Source of the DNA: HXMU1420-13 sp034669965
GTDB taxonomy: Bacteria; Bacteroidota; Rhodothermia; Balneolales; Balneolaceae
DNA: 64,000 bases
Assembly: GCA_034669965.1 (NCBI GenBank)
Contig: JAXMOK010000003.1
Span: 1-64,000 of the forward strand
Reading direction: 5' to 3'
Position numbers and translations under genes: made by a program. Below are positions 40,865 to 49,901 of this stretch, piece by piece. Numbering within the stretch: the first letter of the stretch is position 1; each line of letters begins with the position of its first letter. Below the pieces are notes generated by a model. The model was not told the origin of the DNA. It saw only the letters and a program-made list of their open reading frames with translations, and searched no databases.

Positions 40865-42706
40865 TCACCTAAACCTAGACTGTAATTCGTCGAGCGAAAG
40901 ATACACGATTGTGGGTTTTTTTAAAGGATCCAGATAGGGTTGTTCGCAAGCAAAAAGCTGATCAACTAACGCTTCCATCTCTTCGTGAGAGAGCGATCTT
41001 CCACGTGGAATCGCTGCTTTCGATGCGAAAGCAATAGCCAAACGTTCACGTGCTTCTAAGTTGATTTTCTGCCCCAAATCCTGAAACTGATGCAACATCG
41101 AAACCAATACTTCTTGCTCATTTCCAATATCGATATCGGCAGGAACACCGTTTATCATGGCCGTATTTCCACTTAATAACTGCACCGAAAAACCCATGCG
41201 CTGGATGATTGGATGTAACTCTTTCAACAAAGTAAAATCCGAGGCTGAAAGCTCTAAGGTTTGAGCAAATAACAGCTGCTGAGTGCTTGGTAAAGCTTCT
41301 TCGGTAGCATTAATTGCTTTTTCAAAAATGATGCGCTTATGCGCCAAATGCTGATCGATCATACATAAACCGGTTCGAGTTTGCGTAATCACGTAAGTGT
41401 TATGCAATTGCCAAAACGAGTTAGATAATGGCTCTTTTTCCGTTTTATCAGCAAAACCTGAATCAGTTTGAGGGATATGCGAGGCCGTTCCACTATCGGT
41501 TTGGCTATACAATTTATCAGCAAATTCATCGCCCCTTCGGTTTATGTTTGGCGTGTTGATGCGTGACGGAAATGAATAACCACCAGAACGGCGTCCGGCA
41601 TCTTTTGCAGGTTGATGAAAACTGAAACCCGCATCAAACCCTTTGGCCGAATCATCGCTCATAAATGGATCCGAATCCGACGGTATCCCTGGCACATTAA
41701 AGTGATTATTCAGTGCTTTGTTTACCACCGATTTTGCTAGCTGAATCACACTTCGTTCGTCTTCGAATTTCACTTCCATTTTAGCGGGATGCACATTCAC
41801 ATCCACTTTATTGGGATCGATCTCGAAGAAAAGCGTATAAAAGGGATATTCGTTATTTCGGGTCCACGCATCGTACAAACTCAAAATCACATGCGTTAAA
41901 TAGCGATGCTGAAAGGGTCGACCGTTTACAAACAGAAACTGCTCTCCTCTGCTCTTTTTTGCCAATTTTGGATCGGAAGCATAGCCGTAAATCTTCAAAT
42001 AACTGGTTTCTTCAGAAAACTCAATCAAACTGGCATTATAAGCCGATCCAAACAGTTTTACGATTCGGTTTTTGAGCGAATCTGCCGGCAAATTGTAAAT
42101 TTCATCCCCATCAGCCATCACATGAAAGCCGATCTTCGGAAATGCCAACGCTGCATATTGAATCGTGCGAAGAATGTGACGCAATTCGGTTACATCCGTC
42201 TTTAAAAACTGTCGGCGTGCAGGCACATTAAAAAACAAATTTCGAATCGAAATACTCGTTCCATCCTGTGTTGCTGCGGGAATGATCCCTCCTGCTTGTC
42301 CGCCATTAATTTCGTATTCCCAGCCATTGGCATCTTCAGCGCGTTTGGTTCGAATCTGAACCTGAGAAACTGAAGCAATCGAAGCCATAGCTTCACCACG
42401 GAAACCCATTGTTCGGATAGAAAATAAATCCTCGATGCTGGATATTTTTGAGGTGGCATGCCGCTCGAAACATAGTGGAAGATCTTCATCACTCATTCCA
42501 CAACCGTTATCAATTACCTGTAGGTGAGTTCTTCCGGCATTTTCGATGATGATTTTGATGGAATCTGCGCCCGAATCGATGGAGTTATCGAGTAGCTCTT
42601 TAATAACAGAAGCCGGACGTTGAATTACCTCTCCGGCGGCAATCTTGTTACTGATTTCGGGAGGTAGCGGATGAATAATACTGTCGGTAGTGCGGGTTTC
42701 GCTCAA
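40865..42706 (-). CDS. mutL: DNA mismatch repair protein MutL
   Basis: 613 residues. The N-terminal GHKL ATPase has IKELLDNSIDSGA, VIDNGCGM, TMGFRGEAMASIASVS and GTSISIRNLFFNVPARRQFL. The central linker (about 340-430) is Ser/Asp rich. In the C-terminal dimerisation domain the endonuclease motif DQHAxxE reads DQHLAHK and the CPHGRP motif reads DPLKKP, so nicking activity is doubtful. It follows a small membrane protein gene by 13 bp and precedes the glycosyltransferase gene. Confidence 0.95.
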   Translation of the reverse strand: MSETRTTDSIIHPLPPEISNKIAAGEVIQRPASVIKELLDNSIDSGADSIKIIIENAGRTHLQVIDNGCGMSDEDLPLCFERHATSKISSIEDLFSIRTMGFRGEAMASIASVSQVQIRTKRAEDANGWEYEINGGQAGGIIPAATQDGTSISIRNLFFNVPARRQFLKTDVTELRHILRTIQYAALAFPKIGFHVMADGDEIYNLPADSLKNRIVKLFGSAYNASLIEFSEETSYLKIYGYASDPKLAKKSRGEQFLFVNGRPFQHRYLTHVILSLYDAWTRNNEYPFYTLFFEIDPNKVDVNVHPAKMEVKFEDERSVIQLAKSVVNKALNNHFNVPGIPSDSDPFMSDDSAKGFDAGFSFHQPAKDAGRRSGGYSFPSRINTPNINRRGDEFADKLYSQTDSGTASHIPQTDSGFADKTEKEPLSNSFWQLHNTYVITQTRTGLCMIDQHLAHKRIIFEKAINATEEALPSTQQLLFAQTLELSASDFTLLKELHPIIQRMGFSVQLLSGNTAMINGVPADIDIGNEQEVLVSMLHQFQDLGQKINLEARERLAIAFASKAAIPRGRSLSHEEMEALVDQLFACEQPYLDPLKKPTIVYLSLDELQSRFR

Positions 42707-42719
42707 AAAAATGGATGTC

Positions 42720-42935
42720 TTAAAGGATGCCTATTAAATACACCACCAAAGATAAGAATAGAGCAAGAAATAACACCCTGATATTTTGTTTTGGTTTCAC
42801 CCGATTGTGGGTTTGAAACTTTATTCTGCGCCGAGCTCTGTTTTTCTCGCGTTCTTCTTTCTCCGGATCATAATATCGGAGGGGTAAATCAAATTTTTTA
42901 GGCTTCGGGCGGAAGCCGAACATTGGGCGAAGCAT
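42720..42935 (-). CDS. Small basic single-pass membrane protein upstream of mutL
   Basis: 71 residues: an N-terminal arginine/lysine-rich region (FDLPLRYYDPEKEEREKNRA, then RRRIKF) and one C-terminal membrane helix (IRVLFLALFLSLVVYLIGIL). An internal ATG at 42923 is an alternative start. The RYYDPEKEER pattern recurs in small proteins near mutL in this group, from memory. 13 bp separate it from mutL, so they are likely cotranscribed. Function unknown. Confidence 0.7.
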   Translation of the reverse strand: MLRPMFGFRPKPKKFDLPLRYYDPEKEEREKNRARRRIKFQTHNRVKPKQNIRVLFLALFLSLVVYLIGIL

Positions 42936-43268
42936 AGCAGTACGGCTTGGTTTAGATTACATCAACAACTTAACGATTTTCTGCAAGTAATTGTATTGCT
43001 ACTACAAAATCGCCTCAAACTTAGTGATTGAACTTTTTAAGCGAACTGTAATGTCGGTGGGGTTGAATGGTTTAGTAAGATAAATGTCGAAACCCGGGTA
43101 AAACTTATAAATTCGAACCAAGATTAATCCTTCGTTGAGAGCTTAATGGTCGATTACTGACAAATGGGTAACTGGGTCGATGAGTATCTTTTTATGAAAT
43201 ACGAACACAACTCATTAAAAATGAGAACGTTACTCTTTTCGTTCAACTTGTGAACGATATAGAACAAC
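42936..43268. other. Intergenic region with receiver-domain relic
   Basis: 333 bp without an intact gene. It holds the minus-strand receiver relic described separately and otherwise AT-rich DNA; no terminator was recognised for the downstream minus operon. Confidence 0.6.
43002..43139 (-). pseudogene. Relic of a response-regulator receiver domain
   Basis: A 45-codon minus frame reads LNEGLILVRIYKFYPGFDIY then LTKPFNPTDITVRLKSSITK and a stop. The YLTKPFNP segment is the conserved Lys-Pro motif at the end of receiver domains. A stop codon immediately precedes the frame and the phospho-Asp part is missing. It lies downstream of three two-component genes, in the same orientation. Confidence 0.55.
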
Positions 43269-44411
43269 TTAGTATGATTCTGCAGGCGGTACAGCCAAAT
43301 GAGGGAGCTCAATCGTAACAGTTGTACCTTTATTTAATTCTGTATCAACAGAAATGTGGCCTTTCAACTTCTCCACTGATTTTTTTACGATCGATAATCC
43401 TAAACCATTTCCTGCAACTCCCTCTGTATTGGATGCCCGGGTAAACGATTCAAATATTTGATCTAATTCATTTTCAGGAATTCCAATACCTTTATCTGTA
43501 ACTGATAAAATTAACGCATCATCAGTAGAGGATATGTCTAATGTCAACTTAGTATCAGGGTGAGAGTATTTGACCGCATTTCCTATCAAATTTTTCAATA
43601 TCAATTCAAGCAAACTCGAATCAGTCTGCACTTTAAATCCGGGTTGCAATCCTCTTATTTCCAGCACTCGTTCTTTAAGAACTCCCACGGTTAGTTCTTC
43701 GATCATATCTTCTAACATCTCCTCCATTTCCACGTCGGTGACATTAATCATTTGATGCATAGTATCAAGTTTTCCGATCGTCAATACATCTTCTATTAGT
43801 CTGTCCATTCTTATAGATGACTCTAAAATCCTTTTAACCCTTTTTTTGATATCCTCTGAGTTAAATTTATCTATATAGTCATGAATGAGTTCAGCCGTAG
43901 ACTGAATACTCGTCAAAGGTGTTCGGAATTCATGAGACACCATCGAAACAAAGTTTCTGTTTAATTCATTATAGCTTCGTTCCGATTCTAATGCGTTTTT
44001 TAATTCCTCTTCAGCTTTTTTACGATCGGTAATATCCCGAACAAAGGAACTGAAAAAGTATTGATTATCTACTTTATTCGGAATGATAGTCAGCTCAACA
44101 GGAAATTCATCACCATGTTTGTTCATGGCTACAATTTCAATCCTTTTATTTAAAACCGGGCCTTCGCCGGTGGATAAGAAATGTCGCAACCCTTTTTCGT
44201 GAGCTTCACGAAATCTATGGGGCACTATGGTATCAGAAATCCGGAGATTTAAAGCCTCTTCACGGGTCCAGCCGAAGGATTTGGTCGCTTGATCATTCCA
44301 CTCATGAATCATTCCTTCTTGATCGATGATGATTACTGCATCTAAGGCAGAGTCGATGACAGAACGTAAAATCGACTCATCCTTGTGAGCATTAAACCTT
44401 AAATCTTTCAT
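43269..44411 (-). CDS. PAS-domain sensor histidine kinase
   Basis: 380 residues, no membrane helix. PAS domain at about 10-135 (DAVIIIDQEGMIHEWNDQAT ... PVELTIIPNKVDNQYFFSSF, VRDITDRKKAEEEL). HisKA box with FVSMVSHEFRTPLTSIQSTA (phospho-His), then HATPase_c with NLIGNAVKYSHPDTKL (N box), DKGIGIPENELDQIFESFTR (G1, F) and GNGLGLSIVKKSVE (G2). Third gene of a run with two receiver proteins, with a 9-bp gap to the preceding gene; cytoplasmic signalling. Confidence 0.93.
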   Translation of the reverse strand: MKDLRFNAHKDESILRSVIDSALDAVIIIDQEGMIHEWNDQATKSFGWTREEALNLRISDTIVPHRFREAHEKGLRHFLSTGEGPVLNKRIEIVAMNKHGDEFPVELTIIPNKVDNQYFFSSFVRDITDRKKAEEELKNALESERSYNELNRNFVSMVSHEFRTPLTSIQSTAELIHDYIDKFNSEDIKKRVKRILESSIRMDRLIEDVLTIGKLDTMHQMINVTDVEMEEMLEDMIEELTVGVLKERVLEIRGLQPGFKVQTDSSLLELILKNLIGNAVKYSHPDTKLTLDISSTDDALILSVTDKGIGIPENELDQIFESFTRASNTEGVAGNGLGLSIVKKSVEKLKGHISVDTELNKGTTVTIELPHLAVPPAESY

Positions 44412-44420
44412 TAATTTTAA

Positions 44421-45434
44421 TTATACAGCTTCAAAAACTATAGATACTTTTTTTCCTTCTTTAACTGATGTTTCGCTTATGCTACCATCAAGTTGTTGAA
44501 CATAACAATCTATCAGTGTATAGCAAATAGAATCGTTGGTGTTCAAAGAAAAATCTGAGTTGTTCGTTGTGATCTCAATAAAAACTTTATCTGACTCATA
44601 ATTCAACAATATATCTACTGAATGGTGATCAATAGGTGAGTCTGAGCCTGTCATTAACGACAAGAGTTCAAAAATCAATAACCCTGCAGAAACAGAAATT
44701 TCAATTTCTATTTGTTTATCCTCTTGAACCTCATGAAATCGTATCTCCGGTGAATCAAATATCTTATTCAATACCCCTTTTATAGCTTCAGAAAGATGTA
44801 CTCTAGTTACTAACTCTTTAGAATAGGCTTCTTCTTGTACGGTAGCGATCACCATTATGCGTTGTTTAATGGTTCGCATAAATCGCTGGTCCCCTGACAT
44901 TTCTCCCAATTCGATAAATGAGGTAATAACCGCTAGGTTATGTTTAACCCGGTGATGAAGCTCCGTAATCAGTGAGTTCATCTCTTTTTCGGTTAATTTT
45001 TCACGGGACCTATATTTCTTTGAGACCTCCTTTTCCATAATCCCATTTCTTTGGCTGAACTTGGTCATCTGTGTATTTATCGCTTCGATTAGCTCAATAC
45101 GAGAAAAGGGTTTGGTTAAATAATCATCTGCACCGAGTTTCATTCCTTCACGTATGCTTTTCTTGTCGGCTAGTGCCGTTAAAAACAGAAACGGAATGTT
45201 GGTTGATTCAGGAAGTGCTTTATACTTCTCAAGTAAAGTATGCCCATCCATCACCGGCATCATTACATCACTTATAACAAGATCCGGTTCATTTTCTGCG
45301 AGTATTTTAAGTGCATCTTTACCATTTGCAGAACTCGTTACCTTATGCCCTTCTAACATAAGAAGATCGCAGATCACTTCTCTGATAGCGTTATCATCTT
45401 CAACTATAAGTACGTTTAGTTGATTATTTTGCAT
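44421..45434 (-). CDS. Receiver domain fused to a degenerate HisKA_2-type kinase module
   Basis: 337 residues. Receiver domain about 1-120 (VEDDNAIREVICDLLMLEGH, DLVISDVMMPVMDGHTLLEK, DDYLTKPFSRIEL). Then a HisKA_2/HWE-like box with ITELHHRVKHNLAVITSFIE, where His is the expected phospho-site. The following ATPase domain has lost its N box (AGLLIFELLSLMTGSD where LxLNELVTNAxKHA is expected) and shows no G boxes, so ATP binding is doubtful. It may act as a phosphotransfer or phosphatase hub. Confidence 0.82.
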   Translation of the reverse strand: MQNNQLNVLIVEDDNAIREVICDLLMLEGHKVTSSANGKDALKILAENEPDLVISDVMMPVMDGHTLLEKYKALPESTNIPFLFLTALADKKSIREGMKLGADDYLTKPFSRIELIEAINTQMTKFSQRNGIMEKEVSKKYRSREKLTEKEMNSLITELHHRVKHNLAVITSFIELGEMSGDQRFMRTIKQRIMVIATVQEEAYSKELVTRVHLSEAIKGVLNKIFDSPEIRFHEVQEDKQIEIEISVSAGLLIFELLSLMTGSDSPIDHHSVDILLNYESDKVFIEITTNNSDFSLNTNDSICYTLIDCYVQQLDGSISETSVKEGKKVSIVFEAV

Positions 45435-45461
45435 TAGTATTGTTCTAATTGAAATAGTTTA

Positions 45462-45836
45462 TTAGATTTTACGATCATGTTGCTGTAAACAATTATTTAC
45501 CGATGCGATCAGTTCATCATTTTTAAATGGTTTAAGTACGGTCCCTTGAACGACCTCAGCTACTTCATCCATCGAATCTGCTGAAAGTAAAATTACAGGA
45601 ATATGTTGAAATTGTTGATGATTCCTGAGAGCTCTTATAAATTCAGGTCCGTCCATTACCGGCATATTAACATCACATAGTATCAAATCTGGAGTACTTT
45701 GATCCAACATTTCAAAGCCCTCTATACCGTTTGATGCTTCCAAACATTCGAAACCACTCATTTTTAGTACTTCTCGGATGGTAATACGCACTGTTGTATC
45801 ATCCTCGATTAGTAATATTTTAAAAAAAGAACTCAT
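45462..45836 (-). CDS. Single-domain response regulator (CheY-like)
   Basis: 124 residues, receiver only: LIEDDTTVRITIREVLKMSG, phospho-Asp in LILCDVNMPVMDGPEFIRAL, Ser in VILLSADSMDE and Lys in GTVLKPFKNDELI. No output domain, so it likely shuttles phosphate with the two downstream kinase-like proteins. It is first in the three-gene minus run. Confidence 0.92.
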   Translation of the reverse strand: MSSFFKILLIEDDTTVRITIREVLKMSGFECLEASNGIEGFEMLDQSTPDLILCDVNMPVMDGPEFIRALRNHQQFQHIPVILLSADSMDEVAEVVQGTVLKPFKNDELIASVNNCLQQHDRKI

Positions 45837-45958
45837 TCATTCTCCAACTAAATTTACTTATACCCAGTTAGTAAGATGTAATAACCTATATTTTATCGGA
45901 CGTTTGCAAAGAAATCTTAGTATTTTTATCAAAATTTTAAAACCTATAAATCATTTTC

Positions 45959-48190
45959 ATGTCCTCAGATAAAGCTAAAATCATTTATACCTACACAGAT
46001 GAAGCTCCTGCTTTAGCCACTCACTCTTTTCTTCCCATCATCGAAGCATTCACAAAAGCTGCCGGTGTTACGGTTGAAACGCGCGACATTTCGCTTGCAG
46101 GACGTGTAATCGCTAACTTTTCGGATTTTTTAACCGAAGATCAGAAAATGAGCGATGCACTGGCTGAACTGGGCGAATTAGCAAAGACTCCTGAGGCTAA
46201 CATCATCAAACTGCCGAATATAAGTGCCTCCATCCCACAGCTAACTGCCACTATTAAAGAGCTGCAGGAAAAAGGATATAACTTGCCAGACTACCCCGAA
46301 GAACCAGCTTCGGATGAAGAGCGCAATATCAAAGCCCGTTACGACAAAGTGAAAGGTAGCGCGGTAAATCCGGTACTTCGCGAAGGAAACTCCGATCGAC
46401 GTGCACCGAAAGCGGTTAAGGAATACGCTCGCAAAAAACCGCACAGCATGGGCGAATGGAGCTCAGATTCAAAATCGCATGTTTCTACTATGGGTGCGAA
46501 CGATTTTCGTGCAAATGAACTGTCGGTTACTTTGGATGAAGCTACGACGGTAAACATCGAATTTATCGACAGTAACGGCGGCGGAAAAACAGTATTGAAA
46601 GAAGGCATTGCACTGCAAAAAGGTGAAATCATGGATTCTACCTTTATGTGCAAAAACGCATTGGTTGGCTTTTTGAAAGAACAAGTGGAAGACGCCAAAG
46701 CAAAAGATGTGCTTTTCTCACTGCACATGAAGGCCACCATGATGAAGGTATCAGATCCTATTATTTTTGGTCATGGTGTAAAGGTTTATTTCGAGGAAGT
46801 TTTCAAAAAGTATCAACAGGAAATTGATGAACTCGGCGTAGATGTAAACAACGGATTGGGCGATCTGATTGCGAAAATCGAAGAACTTCCATCCGACAAA
46901 AAAGAAGAAATTTTAGCAGATATCGAAGCTTGCTACGAAAACGGTCCTGACATAGCGATGGTAAATTCCGATAAAGGAATCACCAACTTACACGTACCTT
47001 CTGATGTAATTATCGACGCATCGATGCCGGCTATGATCCGAACTTCGGGCTGCATGTGGAATAAAGATGGCGACACGCAAGACACCAAAGCGGTGATCCC
47101 GGATAGTTCGTATGCCGGAGTATATCAAGCCACCATCGATTTTTGTAGAAAACACGGAGCCTTCGATCCAACGACCATGGGATCGGTTCCAAATGTTGGT
47201 TTGATGGCGCAAAAAGCCGAAGAATACGGCTCGCACGACAAAACTTTCGAAATGGAATCGGACGGAAAAGTTCGTGTAGTAACTGAAACCGGTAAGATAT
47301 TGATGGAACACGATGTGGAAGCCGGCGACATCTGGCGTGCTTGTCAGGTTAAAGACGCTGCGGTGCAGGATTGGGTGAAATTGGCTGTTTCCCGCGCACG
47401 TGATACTGGCTCTCCGGCGGTTTTCTGGCTGGATGAAAGTCGTGCCCACGATGCCGAGTTGATCAAAAAAGTAAATACTTACTTGAAAGATCACGACACC
47501 GACGGCTTGGAAATTCACACAATGAATCCGGTGGATGCTACTCAATTCTCATTAGAGCGCATCAAAGAAGGAAAAGACACCATTTCGGTAACCGGAAATG
47601 TGTTGCGTGATTACCTCACCGACCTCTTCCCTATCCTCGAATTAGGGACATCAGCAAAAATGCTTTCGATTGTACCTTTGATGAACGGCGGTGGATTATT
47701 CGAAACCGGTGCAGGTGGATCTGCGCCAAAGCACGTTCAGCAGTTTGTAGAAGAAAACTACCTACGCTGGGATTCTCTCGGTGAGTTTTTAGCCCTCGCC
47801 GTTTCTCTCGAACACCTTTCAAAAACCTTCGACAATCAAATTGCAGCCATTTTAGGCGAAACTCTAGACGATGCGACATCGAAATTCCTGCAGAACGACA
47901 AATCGCCTGCTCGTCGACTTGGCAAGATCGATAACCGTGGTTCGCACTTCTATCTGGCGATGTACTGGGCAGAAGCACTGGCGAATCAAAGCAAAAATGC
48001 AGAGCTCGCTGAACGATTCAAGCCAGTATTTGAAACACTGAGCTCAAACGAAGATGCCATCAACGAAGAGTTGATCGGTGTACAAGGAAATCCGGTTGAG
48101 ATTAACGGCTATTTCAAACCAGACAGAGCGCTGGTTGATGAAGCCATGCGACCTAGCGAAACTTTGAATAAGATCTTAGCTGAGGTATAA
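45959..48190 (+). CDS. icd: Monomeric NADP-dependent isocitrate dehydrogenase
   Basis: 743 residues, the length of the monomeric IDH-II type, unrelated in length to the dimeric enzyme. Conserved blocks: IIYTYTDEAPALATHSFLPI, LKEGIALQKGEIMDSTFMCK-like segment, PSDVIIDASMPAMIRTSG, VFWLDESRAHDAELIKKV and MNGGGLFETGAGGSAPKHVQ. It oxidatively decarboxylates isocitrate to 2-oxoglutarate with NADP, feeding the korAB enzyme encoded elsewhere in the window. Followed by a strong terminator. Confidence 0.97.
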   Translation: MSSDKAKIIYTYTDEAPALATHSFLPIIEAFTKAAGVTVETRDISLAGRVIANFSDFLTEDQKMSDALAELGELAKTPEANIIKLPNISASIPQLTATIKELQEKGYNLPDYPEEPASDEERNIKARYDKVKGSAVNPVLREGNSDRRAPKAVKEYARKKPHSMGEWSSDSKSHVSTMGANDFRANELSVTLDEATTVNIEFIDSNGGGKTVLKEGIALQKGEIMDSTFMCKNALVGFLKEQVEDAKAKDVLFSLHMKATMMKVSDPIIFGHGVKVYFEEVFKKYQQEIDELGVDVNNGLGDLIAKIEELPSDKKEEILADIEACYENGPDIAMVNSDKGITNLHVPSDVIIDASMPAMIRTSGCMWNKDGDTQDTKAVIPDSSYAGVYQATIDFCRKHGAFDPTTMGSVPNVGLMAQKAEEYGSHDKTFEMESDGKVRVVTETGKILMEHDVEAGDIWRACQVKDAAVQDWVKLAVSRARDTGSPAVFWLDESRAHDAELIKKVNTYLKDHDTDGLEIHTMNPVDATQFSLERIKEGKDTISVTGNVLRDYLTDLFPILELGTSAKMLSIVPLMNGGGLFETGAGGSAPKHVQQFVEENYLRWDSLGEFLALAVSLEHLSKTFDNQIAAILGETLDDATSKFLQNDKSPARRLGKIDNRGSHFYLAMYWAEALANQSKNAELAERFKPVFETLSSNEDAINEELIGVQGNPVEINGYFKPDRALVDEAMRPSETLNKILAEV

Positions 48191-48231
48191 CCGTTTCACG
48201 GAAATTTCAGTTTTCAATTATCAAATTCCAA

Positions 48232-48262
48232 AAGCCTGATCCATTCGATCGGGCTTTTTTTT
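48232..48262 (+). terminator. Rho-independent terminator of icd
   Basis: Stem AAGCCTGATC/GATCGGGCTT (10 bp with one wobble), loop CATTC, then TTTTTTTT. It is 41 bp after the icd stop. Confidence 0.92.
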
Positions 48263-48290
48263 GATACTATTTATCTAAGCTTATAAGTAC

Positions 48291-48385
48291 ATCAGTTGGG
48301 CGAATGCCCGGCTTATGGAATCTTTTCTATCGAGTAGAACCTATCGAACAACAATCCATCACCCCGCTTTCAGCGAAATGAACGA
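48291..48385. repeat. Dispersed intergenic element R1, copy 1
   Basis: Contains TTGGGCGAATGCCCGGCTTA-type, TGGAATCTTTT and CACCCCGCTTTCAGCGAAAT. Two relatives are at 57579-57680 and 59114-59224. GGGCGAATGCCC is itself an inverted repeat in this copy. Confidence 0.7.
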
Positions 48386-48401
48386 TATAGACATTCCAAG
48401 C

Positions 48402-48905
48402 TCACTCCTCCACCAACTCCTCGTATTCCACCTCAAAATGGAACCAATCGCTCATTAGCTTTTTTAGCTCGGTATAAAGCTCATGTACTTGTTCGATGTC
48501 TTCCGCATCCAGCTTCACCATTCGGATGTGCTGTTTATCTTTCAGAATAATCTCCAGCGTAAACCACTCTTTGTCTACAAACCCGCGCTCGACCAACGCC
48601 TTGCCCGAATCAAAATTAGAAAATAAAAATCGGTCGATGTCATCGAATGGGATTTCGCGTCTACGAATTCGTAGATAGCTGAATACACGCAAGTATTGGC
48701 TCAACTTATACGTATCGGAATTGAAGATATACTCGTGTCGGGTAAAGAGCTTAACCAGCAAAGCCGCTGCAAAAATCCACAAAAACACCGCGAAAAACAC
48801 GCCCAGTAACAAACAGGCAAACAATGCCATGAAGTCGAGCAGTGTAAAGCTGTCCTCAACACTGACGATTACCTTCGGTTTCTTAAAACTTATTTTATAG
48901 CGCAT
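48402..48905 (-). CDS. Hypothetical membrane protein, PH-like C-terminus possible
   Basis: 167 residues: strand-rich start, a hydrophobic segment at about 22-55 (LLDFMALFACLLLGVFFAVF, then LWIFAAALLV) that can form one or two helices, then a soluble domain with YLRIRRREIPFDDIDRFLFS and WFTLEIILKDKQHIRMVKL. That last part resembles bPH-like domains found in small membrane proteins. No operon partner. No established family was recognised. Confidence 0.68.
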   Translation of the reverse strand: MRYKISFKKPKVIVSVEDSFTLLDFMALFACLLLGVFFAVFLWIFAAALLVKLFTRHEYIFNSDTYKLSQYLRVFSYLRIRRREIPFDDIDRFLFSNFDSGKALVERGFVDKEWFTLEIILKDKQHIRMVKLDAEDIEQVHELYTELKKLMSDWFHFEVEYEELVEE

Positions 48906-49200
48906 TCTCTATTCCCCTGCTCTAAACATAATTCAAATCCAGAACTTTTATCGTTAGAAGTGAATCGGGCTACGTTTTAGAAATCGAATAGTTTTGGGGC
49001 GATTGATGAGTTTAGCTTTCTTAAACTTTTAATCCCCTTAAAAATTTTCAAATCCTTTGCTTTCCTTTCGCACAAACGGAGATAGGCTCCGTGTTAGTGG
49101 ATCTTCTTAGTTAGATATAAAAGAACATTCCCAACGGTAACGAAACAAACGAGGGGAAAGAGTACAAGGATTATTAAACTTAAAAACTATATCTCTGAAA
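48906..49200. other. Intergenic region, nothing recognised
   Basis: About 295 bp, AT-rich, no open frame of note on either strand, no clear repeat of the families seen elsewhere. The promoter of the gene at 48402-48905 should lie at its left end. Confidence 0.5.
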
Positions 49201-49232
49201 ATAAAAAAGGCACGAGAACGAACTCGTGCCTT
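49201..49232 (-). terminator. Terminator of lipoprotein gene at 49263
   Basis: Perfect 10-bp stem AAGGCACGAG/CTCGTGCCTT with loop AACGAA; on the minus strand it is followed by TTTTTTAT. Confidence 0.9.
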
Positions 49233-49262
49233 ATAATTGGAATAAATATCTATTGATCCGAA

Positions 49263-49901
49263 CTAATTCGCATCGAAACAATCAACTTCATGCTCAAAAA
49301 ATCCCCACCAAGAACCGCCTTTCATATGACCGAATCCATCGCCACCTGCATATGCAGTTTCACCAGCATTCGAGCCTGGACCAACTAATGCAGCATGCGT
49401 AGAAATATAAAAAGTATCTCCGCAGCTAAAGTTGTTATTAGGAATTTCAATCGTGTATGAATCAGAATTAATGTTTTCAGCAGTGTAAGGTGCTTTACCA
49501 GGTGCAGGTCGGTGATTTGGTGCGTCACTTTCATTTTCCCATACATAAACGTGTACTTCACCTAACATAGCAGAACCGTTTGTTGTATAAGTAACTAATA
49601 TGCCATCAATAGAGTATGATACTAATATCGTACCCGCTTCTGAATCTTTACCCGCCCATAATATATATTCAAAATTATAGGCTATTTTTCCATTCACAAC
49701 TACGAAGTCGCCGGTATTCGTACCTGGTCCCATATTATAAAATGAAGGTCCAGATGCATTAGAGGATTGATTCTTTTTACCTTTGATGGAAATTTCCGTT
49801 TCTAATTCATTAGTGTAGTCATTGCTAGAAATAGATTCGGAACAATTACTAAAAATAATTATGGATAGGAGAAATACTCCTAATGTGCGTAACGTATTCA
49901 T
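49263..49901 (-). CDS. Putative lipoprotein, unknown function
   Basis: 212 residues with a lipoprotein signal (MNTLRTLGVFLLSIIIFSNC, lipobox SNC). The mature part is Gly/Ser/Asn rich with strands (GTILVSYSIDGILVTYTTNG) and a C-terminal region with two cysteines (NNNFSCGDTFYISTHAALVG, HEVDCFDAN) that could form a disulfide. Resembles small beta-rich surface proteins; no family recognised. Monocistronic with its own terminator. Confidence 0.75.
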   Translation of the reverse strand: MNTLRTLGVFLLSIIIFSNCSESISSNDYTNELETEISIKGKKNQSSNASGPSFYNMGPGTNTGDFVVVNGKIAYNFEYILWAGKDSEAGTILVSYSIDGILVTYTTNGSAMLGEVHVYVWENESDAPNHRPAPGKAPYTAENINSDSYTIEIPNNNFSCGDTFYISTHAALVGPGSNAGETAYAGGDGFGHMKGGSWWGFFEHEVDCFDAN

